Shown one piece after another: positions 56,211 through 64,000 of a DNA stretch of 64,000 bases (the stretch's first letter is position 1; each line of letters starts with the position of its first letter). The DNA comes from Diplolepis rosae. Taxonomy: Eukaryota; Arthropoda; Insecta; Hymenoptera; Diplolepididae. The translations under genes and the position numbers were made by a program. The stretch covers positions 1,488,001 to 1,552,000 of the forward strand of contig JAPYXD010000741.1 of NCBI GenBank assembly GCA_030998225.1, given 5' to 3'. Below the pieces are notes generated by a model that did not search any database, was not told where the DNA came from, and worked only from the letters and a program-made list of their open reading frames with translations.

Positions 56211-59200
56211 ATGGTAGACCCGACACTTTTAAGTATAACGATCCATTTTATTTACGCACAGACCTCTTTCCTGACAGCTGACCGAGGTATTCCGCTCGAA
56301 ATCGATGACGCATATCCTCACGTACCTTTTGCCGATATCGAAACCTTTTCCTTTGGTCGATCTTTTCAAATTGGCCCAGATCCAGTACTCCAGTCTCCTC
56401 GTTCTCTTGTAGAAACATTGCTGGTGTCAACGGAATTATTTGAGAGGTATCATCGTACAGGCAGCGGTAGCGGGGTTCAATTTCCATTCAATCTCACGAA
56501 TAATGCTGTATTCTTCAATCTTCGTCCAGTTCACCTTTCGTAACAGATTGTTACTTCCTTTAAGATTGGTTCCGTTGTCACTATAGACTATACTGAGTCT
56601 TCCTCGACGAGCGATGAAACTCCTAAATGCCCCCAGAAATCCCTCTGTAGTCTATGAGGTAACCAGTTCGAGGTGGATCGCCCGGTACACAGCACACGTG
56701 AACAAGCTAATCTAGGCTTTTTGCCTCCAACATCTCTTGACGTGACAACTCACCTTCTTTTTTCATCTCTAGTTGATTCCGCGCTTTATAGATACATCGA
56801 ATCATTCAGCCTGTCATGCGGATTTTTTTGAGATACGTGGAAAAGTACTGAAGATACCAACTGATCTTAATCTCCTGACATGCATTGACTTTTGTGATCT
56901 CCACGTGATTCTTGGTCAGAAGTTTGCTTTTCGAAGACCTTTTCAGCTCGTTATTAATTTGTTCTTCATCAGGTGAATACTCCCGGGAGGGCCATTCTTC
57001 TGGAAGTCGCCTGAACCACTCGGGAGCCTCCCACCATTTTTACCTAGGAACCTAGGAATCATTACAACCTCGTTCGGTGCCACCCTGGACGTAGCTTCGA
57101 TGGACATTATCACAACGCTTTTCTGTGTCTGCGTGCGTGCAAAAATTGCTACACCATAGGTCACTTGAATGGGAACCACAACAACATGAAACGTCAGGGA
57201 ACCCCTTTTCAGATCCCCATACATCTTACGCGGAATATCAAGCCCTGCTAGCATGGGTAGTTCCTGAAAACATTGGATGAAAGGCTTCTCTATATCCTGG
57301 CTTACCTCTTCATCCCAGCCCATTCGTCTCACCCACACAGTCTGTAAGAATAATTTAGGACGCAAAAGAATAGGACAAACAAAACCCAGTGGATCAAATA
57401 TCTTATGACTGGCAGATAAAATGACTCGTTTAGATATTCGAGCTGGACATGAAGCTTCTAAGGGTTCCTTTCCAAACTTCAACACATCCTTGACCTTGTC
57501 CCAAATGAGTCCAAGTACGGATGTTTCTCAATGGGGAGTTTCTTCACGAGAGTATTCCCACCCTCTCAAATTGAATCCTCCTGTTGACATTATCTCGGTG
57601 GAAATTTTCCTGAATAAACATCCTTCTTCTGCTGTATTGACACTGGTCACACAGTTTTTAACCGTTTTTTATCTTTTTAACGACGATTCTTTATTGCTGA
57701 GAAGAGGAGTGTGACTCTCCTTCCAGGGTAAAGGCACTTCATATCGTCCTTCGTTGAAGGTGACCGTCTGTCGAAACCTATCTTTGACTTCTTGTTGATG
57801 TACTTCTTTAGGTTTCGTCTGCGCTGGGTCTGTTATTCCCAAGACATCTAACTTCCAAAGGTCTGAAATATTAGCTTCCCAAACGAACATCGCTGTGACA
57901 ACCAAAGCTGAGTCGGTTCTTGCCTCATCCGTCTGAGTCCTCTTACCCATTAGGGTTCATCCTAATTTTGTTTCGATAGCCGTTGGCCCACATTTCAAAT
58001 TAAAGTGTTTTGCCGTCTGCAATCTGCCAAGGACATCTGACCAATTAATATTGAGAATGGTTCATTTGTTGAACCAAAATCAGAAAGAAAAATTCCCTTT
58101 TGTCTCAACTCTTCAATCCACCATCCATTATCGAAACTCCAGATTTCGTCAACAATATTCTTGCGTGAAAGAGCGACGAAATTACACTCGAACGTGTCGT
58201 TCAAATCACTAATATAAATTAAATATGCCTCATGATCCTGAGGCTCTGTTCGAACGCCGCCAAGCAACATGTGTATCATTTCAAGTTATCCAAACGGCTG
58301 GTAGCCTACCCTGCCGACAGCTGAGTTCAAAATATATCTCATAACATACCCTGTTTTCCCATTGCGTAACTTCACACGTAATGTCTGTGAGAACACTTCG
58401 GGATTCTTCAACAAGGTCGTGAGGCTTACCTTATCCATACCCTTCTCACATTCCTCAGACTTCGACTGTCCAAGATTCACGTGTTTATGTTTCACTTCAC
58501 GACACATGATCAAAATGTGTCCCCTACCACACCACGCGCACTTTTGATTGTATCGGCATCGTATATAACTATGTTATAACTTCCCGAACAAAATATACAC
58601 GTCACCGCTTTATTCTCTTTCAGCGCAGCAAGTTCAGCCGCTGTCGGAATTTCTGCATCTGAATCAGACTTACCCCTTTTCTCAAAACGTCTTTCTTCTT
58701 TAGTCTTAGATTTGTCCGATGACGTCCCGAATCTGCCTACAGCCAAGGCAATCCTCTCTTCGTTCTCCACTTCAGCCTGCAGAAACTCCATTAGCTTCGT
58801 TAACTGATCCTTTGAAACATCAGCGATCGTATATTTTTTAAAGAGAGTAACGTTGTTCAACACCAACTCTAGAAGCTCACGTACGTAAACCTCTACCAGC
58901 AGCTCGTCTTTGCCAAAACGGTTTTTTAAACCCGAAATTACCTTATCGTAGTTAGCAGCAGTCGGGGAAAAGCTATTCACTAGTTCACTGGCCCTCGAAT
59001 CCCTGACCATAGATGCATAAGGTACTGTAATTTGTCCTCCTTTTCTATCTTCTTAAACTGACTCCAGAATTGCAGCCACTCACGCATATCTCCGCTGAAT
59101 TTCTTTAGCTTGATTTTCGAAGAATGAACGAACGTCTGGATTCATTTATTGCGGGAGGGGGATGAGGGGTATTTGTCGAAACTTCCGTTGTGTCTGTGTA

Positions 59201-59400
59201 TCTGGTGGGGCGTTAAATACTCTAGAGACCTCTATCTTTGCTCTTAAGTACCGAGCTTTCTTACATAAACCTTTTTCAATAAACGATTTCGGGAGACGCA
59301 CACGCGTCTGTAGGGTTTCCCGGCTGGCTCTTAAATTAATTTTAGGTTGACTTATAACCGGTCCTGGAGCACTCTCAGGAAGGAACACCCACTTTCCTAA
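56211..59400 (-). pseudogene. BEL/Pao retroelement polyprotein, heavily decayed
   Basis: Pieces occur in order on the minus strand. Gag-like: 59146-59388 and 58510-59010, the latter with ASELVNSFSPTAANYDKVIS and VYVRELLELV (DUF1759 type). Protease region: 58286-58513 (QTLRVKLRNGKT, DUF1758 type) and 57995-58279 (GGVRTEPQDHEAYLIYISDL). RT N-terminal part: 57669-57950. RT tail and RNase H region: 56943-57485 (SASHKIFDPLGFVCPILL). Integrase end: 56248-56487 (IIPLTPAMFL; RAEYLGQL). The RT palm (between 57669 and 57485) and most of integrase are deleted, and there are many frame breaks. LTRs were not delimited; C-runs and TGTTAGGCACCTCCC at 59530-59580 may be part of the 5' LTR. Confidence 0.88.
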
Positions 59401-61159
59401 TTAGTGCCTATAGCATAGCGGACGGACCCAAGGTGTGATAAAAACCTCCCTACCATTTGGTTTGTAAGGGTGTTGAATTTGGAAATATCCCCTCAAAATA
59501 ACTGACAATTAGCTTACAAATTCTTAGATATTATGCACACGACCCCCCCCCCCCCGCGCTGCCTTATGTTAGGCACCTCCCCAGAATTCTATTAGTTTAA
59601 TATCTAGCTTTATGTCTCCTTTTATTAATATTATATTCTTGTAAGTATTGTTAGTCTTTATATTACTTTATATCATTTTATGTTTGATGTTAGACTTCCC
59701 CCTACTATATTAGGCGACGTCATGAACGATATGGATGTTTTGTAAAACACTTTTCAGTCACTAGCTGTGCATCGAAGAATGTCTCAATCAGCCAGTGAAA
59801 CAGCCATCGAAATTTACTCGGGGTACTAAATAAAACAGGAAAAATGTACAAAAATTTCAAAGTGGGGATTGTTTTCATTAATAATTTGCATTTAGTTTGA
59901 GTAAATTTTATGAAGTAAGTCCTAGGGAAAGCGCAGATATAAAAAAACTGGATTATTTTCAATTAAATTTGTCTTACTTATGGAACCCATGGAAATCAAA
60001 CCGTGTAAGTAGGTGACGAAATTTCGAATAGTTCAGTTCGGTTTTGGGTTAGACCACAATTCTGTCATTTAAAACTTAGTTGCAAAATTTAAACTCAACT
60101 TTGTGTCCGAGACTTGTACTATAAACCACAGTGGAAATACACTTACGCAAGTAGGTTTTATTCACTTATTTTATTTTATTTGCAACCACTATTGAATTTC
60201 GATCTTCCCTTCTTGAATTTTCTATTTATATTTTACATTTTGGTTGTGAATGACCTTTCAAAATTTTCATTTGCTATTTCTCCATTTCAACATGAACAAA
60301 TGGGAAGATGTCTTAATGGGCTGCGATCGCCGTCTGGTGGATATTCCCAATAGACTAGCCAAGGGAGGAGTAGTTGCTTCTCGATCGGTGTGGAACGCGA
60401 TGTCAGTACCGTACCTCTGTGAAAGTAATATGGGTAAACTTTAGTCCCATCTCCGGCTATCTGACGTTGAAAAGCAAAGCTCCCGTGAAGCAACATGCTT
60501 AACTGCGAGACCCGCTCACGCTTCCGCTGTCTAGAGCCAATGTTGGTGTTGAAACTTTGGATGTTTCGGCGCAGGAATGGAGGATTATCTGGTCAGGTTC
60601 CGAGATGGACTCGGCATCGCCCAGCCGATAGGGTTGTCGTTAAATCTTGTCACGAATATGGGGCGGGTCTATTCCGTAACAATTTTGTTAGTTAGACCAA
60701 AGGTGTCGATATGGCTAACCATCCGAAAACCGCCTTTCGTTTTCGGGAACCTATAACTAGGGACACACGTTAACAGGGATAGTAGCCGTGAAGAGAAAGT
60801 AAAAAAGGCTTAAATTGATCTGGCCTAACTGACAATTTCGTGTCAAATCTAGCGACCCAATGAACAGTGTGTGTTTTAAGATGCATGAGATCTTTCAATA
60901 AGGATGACTTTTGAATGACGTTTGTCAAAGCCACATCTCTTTGACATTTGAGTTCAGTAAGATTTACTATTTAATCATTAATTGTTTAACACTCGAACAA
61001 CACTTGTCCGTCAATTTTATGGTCGATATAATCGACCTTCGGAGCAGGCCATTCGCTCTTTGATGGCTGAATGTCGTACTACTCATGCATTGCACGATGC
61101 TGCATGACCATTGCATGATCTGTATTGTATGATGTGCCGTGCATGATTAAAATTAATTG
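59401..61159. other. No gene recognised
   Basis: This contains the possible BEL/Pao LTR (59401-59720, with a C-run near 59545). 60290-60780 is moderately GC-rich unique sequence; its ORFs (60114-60695) have no recognised family. No exon supported. Confidence 0.4.
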
Positions 61160-61580
61160 AGTAGAGTACGCGCCAAAGGCATCATCGGTCCATATTTCTT
61201 CCGAAATAAGAAAAGAGCTGCCGTTATGGTTATGGTTCGACACCTGGTGGTTCCAACAGGATGATACTACATGACACAGTCACCGAAACTATTAATTTAT
61301 CAAAAGGATAATTTGGTGAAACGTTATTTTAAGAAATGGCCTTGTCAATTGGCCTTTAGGATCGTGTGATTCGACGACTCCAAATTATTTCTTTTGGGTG
61401 TATGTTGAATCCATGGTTTATGCTGACAAACCAACAACTCTAGAAGCATTTGAAGACAATATCAACCAAGTCATTGATGAAATAAGACCAGAAATTTCAG
61501 AGAAAGTGATCAAAAATTGGACTGATCGGATGCGCTTCGTAACGATTAGTCGTGGTATTAAATGTAAAGAGCATTGAGTT
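61160..61580 (+). pseudogene. mariner-family transposase C-terminal relic
   Basis: Read across frame changes, the segment gives IIGPYFFRNK, later YFFWVYVESMVYADKPTTLE and AFEDNINQVIDEIRPEISEK, VIKNWTDRM. This matches the C-terminal half of mariner-type DDE transposases (the WxQQD and LxxLDYFLWG neighbourhoods are present in damaged form, near 61250 and 61380). No TIRs were identified. Confidence 0.75.
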
Positions 61581-61737
61581 TACCTTCACAAAAAAACATT
61601 GCATCGATTTTTCTGTGTTTTATTTCAATTCGAAGTTCTTAAGCAATTAAAAAAACCCCCTTTATAGGTGCATGACTCTGTCCTTTTTTAATAGTCTTAC
61701 TTTTACATAATTTTTGTTGCATAAATTTTCTTTTTAC

Positions 61738-62018
61738 CTTAAAAGATTCGGAAGAACATTGATTACAGCTTCCATTACATAATCCAAAGTTCCAGCCCCA
61801 TGTATTCTAGTTTGAATATTGCCTAATTCAAGATTGAGTTCCTCTAGAGTAGCACGTTTTCGTGTATCCAGAGGTTGACTGAGGTTGAATTGCACTCTGA
61901 AATAATCGATAGTAAAGGAGACGGTTCCTGCCCTAGATAAAATGCCTCCTACCACACTGACCTCCCAGTGTGTTCTTCCTTCGATTTCCTGAGTACCCAC
62001 ATCCAATACTGCATAGAC
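61738..62018 (-). CDS. Internal exon of the TULIP-type lipid-binding-like gene
   Basis: The acceptor is GTTATTAG|G (62018) and the donor TTTTAAG|GTAAAA (61738). The frame reads VYAVLDVGTQEIEGRTHWEV, FTIDYFRVQFNLSQPL, LEELNLELGNIQTRI and ends GAGTLDYVMEAVINVLPNLL plus a split Arg codon. Alternating beta-strand text and the LDYV...NVLPNLLR block fit secreted JHBP/takeout or group-7-allergen-like proteins. The split codon is completed in phase by the exon at 32688-32935, whose YQLMDAVEGPIK is the expected continuation. The upstream exons, including the signal peptide, were not found in 62019-64000. Confidence 0.78.
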
Positions 62019-62799
62019 CTAATAACGATGAAATTTGCATTGAATAACACTATATTAATATGATTTCTGACAACATTTAAATATAAATAAATACAGGTAA
62101 TTATTTCTCAAGTTTTCTCACTCCAGAAATGGAGTTTTACCGATTGGCAACAAATTAGGCAATAAGTAGTCCTGCAGTACTCGTGTAGTAAAGGTAAATA
62201 AGCGACAAACTAAAAATGCTACTATTACACTAAGAAAACTGAACATGATGATCATAACTCCGACGCGTAGAGCTGGAAAGTTTTCTGGTGTAACTCCTTT
62301 TTGTATGTATCACTGTATGATATTGTATCTACTTTCGTCAAAATAAGTAAAACGGTCTATTATAGGGCTGACAACATCAAACTGTTGCCAAAAATTCGCC
62401 CAGCATTATTTTATAATCATAGTAGCTTTATGCAAATAGCGGTTACGTCAGTTAAAAATGTATGTGCGGCATTGTAGTACGTTTGAGAACAAAGACTTGT
62501 TGTAAAATTGTTTTGTTTGTTCGATAAACAGAAAAAAATTATTACAAAAGCTCTAAAAAGTATATCACGCGAAATTATAAACTACGTGAAGATGTTTGTT
62601 CTTCTTATTGTCTCGTCCTTTTAGTCTTGGCCAGATCGAAAGCTGATTAGCCTCAAAAAACATTGTTTCTTTTTTCTTACTTATCACAACGTTAATTTAT
62701 TCAATTATTTTAATGAATTGTATTGAAATATTCAGGGACAAGAATTTTGAAGTAAAAATTTTTGTTGTGCACAATGATGGACTTCACAACGAGAATCAC
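62019..62799. other. No gene recognised; probable intron
   Basis: AT-rich sequence upstream of the exon acceptor. No further exon of the lipid-binding-like gene was seen. Confidence 0.4.
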
Positions 62800-63050
62800 G
62801 ATGAATACTAGATTAGATTCGAGTGTACGCATAAAAACTCGTATTCGCACCGAATTCGGGTAGTTACGAGACTCGCTTAAAATGCTCGCAGGACTGATCG
62901 CGCCTCGGCTTCGTCTCAGCTTTGCCTCGGCTTCGACTCAGCTACGTTGCGGCTACGCCTCGACTACGCCTTGGCTTCGATCTCCTGCGAGCATTGTCGC
63001 TCGTTGCGTAATAACCCTCATTATGCGCCTAGGCACATAATATACTATTA
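62800..63050. mobile_element. Element with GC-rich minisatellite, copy B
   Basis: Shares TACTAGATTAGATTC at its start, the CTCGGCTTCG/CTCGACTACG minisatellite (62905-62975, longer than in copy A), CTCCTGCGAGCATTGTCGCT and the terminal CCTAGGCACATAATATACTA with 42205-42460. The order and orientation are the same. Confidence 0.75.
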
Positions 63051-63289
63051 AATGAGAATTTCGGTTTTTGAAATGTTTGTCATTTTTATGAGGAAATCTT
63101 TCCTTCTATAATAATCTTTTTTTAATATTATTTTTTGAATATATGTACAAGCAATATGATATTTAATTTAAGATGTAAAACAGAAAGCGAATTTTTATTT
63201 AAAAAATGTTTAAAACTTCTTATTCCTCAGAAATTTTATACAAATTCTAACAGACCTACTAAAAAAAGTGTTCTGTACATCAGACTAGA

Positions 63290-63510
63290 CCAGCATACCT
63301 ATACGTTTTTGGAGTTTCTAAATCAGAATCCGTGGGCTGTTTGACCCCACCAAGTCAGGATCAAAGTTATTTCAAGATGAAATTAAAAGAAAAAACATTC
63401 AAGCAGGGAATACCATGATTGTTATACGTTTTTGGGTTTAATAAATCTTAATCCAAGATCTGTTTGACAGACAGGGCAGGGGAAGGTCATATCAAGGTTA
63501 ACTTTGTTTC
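63290..63510. repeat. Two degenerate ~130-bp direct units
   Basis: TATACGTTTTTGGRGTTT ... CTGTTTGAC ... AGGTCA/AGGATCA text occurs at about 63300 and again at about 63425. Confidence 0.55.
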
Positions 63511-63799
63511 ATCGAATGGAAATGCATTTTGACCGTGGATTCTGAAAGAGCGGGATGTTTTCCGTTCCCATATGGTTTGACCTATGGATCAAAGTAATCT
63601 TTGGAGGTCATCAACAGGTTAAATCTCTCTCTTGATCTTTTCAGATTGATATCTCGTCCGGATAACGGGAAAATCACCTGCATGTAATCACTTGGAGTCA
63701 TGGGTGTGGATATACAGTGGTCTTCGATTTAACCTTGAGGTCATATTTAAGGTCATTTCCCCTCCTAGGAGCTGTAAGACCTTGTTGTTGGTGGAGGGG

Positions 63800-63990
63800 C
63801 TTAGTGCGCGGCCCGGGGGCGGCGGCGGTCCCTGGCCCTGCTGGTGTGAAAGGAAGGATCCCAATAAACGGGCTCTCCTGAATGAATGGAGGAACCCTAT
63901 AAACGGGCTTCCTCGAGTGAATGGAGGACCCTATAAACGGGCTTCCTCGACTGAATGATCGGGGTCGGGGGCGGTCGCGGTCCCTGGCTC
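63800..63990. repeat. GC-rich minisatellite at the window end
   Basis: Three units of about 35 bp carry AAACGGGCTTCCTCGA and TGAATGGAGGA (63865-63955). They are bracketed by direct copies of GGGGGCGGCGGCGGTCCCTG-type text at about 63805 and 63967. Open frames here are not genes. Confidence 0.8.
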
Positions 63991-64000
63991 ACGTTACGAC

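Noticed and set aside
61020..61160. Left TIR of the mariner relic
   Set aside because: No matching inverted repeat was found on the other side of the transposase fragment.

Overview
The window is eukaryotic, AT-rich and almost certainly from an insect genome with a heavy transposable-element load. Split exons with GT/AG borders, insect-type retroelements (an errantivirus-like Gypsy with env, Copia, BEL/Pao, Penelope-like) and many TIR DNA elements support this. The order cannot be fixed from the sequence; Hymenoptera or another TE-rich insect order is plausible. No bacterial operon, rRNA, tRNA or CRISPR was found.

Host genes occupy very little of the window. (1) Three 3' exons of a pancreatic-lipase-family gene (phospholipase A1-like), + strand, 21153-21808, with a poly(A) signal. 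(2) A minus-strand gene for a secreted lipid-binding-like protein of the TULIP type (JHBP/takeout or group-7-allergen-like). Its exon at 61738-62018 and its last exon at 32688-32935 match in phase and sequence, which implies a 28.8-kb intron. (3) A candidate small three-exon gene on the + strand, 31496-32257, ending tail-to-tail with gene 2.

Region by region: 1463-19378 is one Gypsy/errantivirus-like provirus on the minus strand (two LTRs, CTAG target duplication, gag, pol, env), decayed and split by nested insertions. Inside it lie a TA-flanked foldback element (2639-3899), a TTAA-flanked MITE (7259-7965) and a pogo/Tc1-like MITE (8236-15514). That MITE in turn contains a 2.4-kb hAT-type foldback (8297-10685) and a hAT-type element (11247-15480), which itself holds a 1.7-kb inverted-repeat element with a 110-bp tandem array, an older hAT fragment and a TA-flanked MITE. 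At 19569-20282 is a second TTAA MITE. From 22412 to 28958 is a broken Copia element, rearranged around a 3.6-kb DNA transposon (24049-27642) with long TIRs and a DDE-like transposase gene; part of the Copia element is duplicated in inverted orientation.

From 32936 to 61737, inside the presumed giant intron, there are several MITEs, a piggyBac transposase relic, a second copy of the hAT-type element (39036-40363), a probable solo LTR (42896-44172) and a 2.9-kb TIR element (44941-47854). There is also a large Penelope-like palindrome (50251-54986) with a reverse transcriptase/GIY-YIG gene and two hammerhead-ribozyme cores, a decayed BEL/Pao element (56211-59400) and a mariner relic (about 61160-61580). 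The right end of the window holds GC-rich minisatellites. The genes do not form a functional pathway together; the window is best read as host exons separated by layered generations of mobile DNA.
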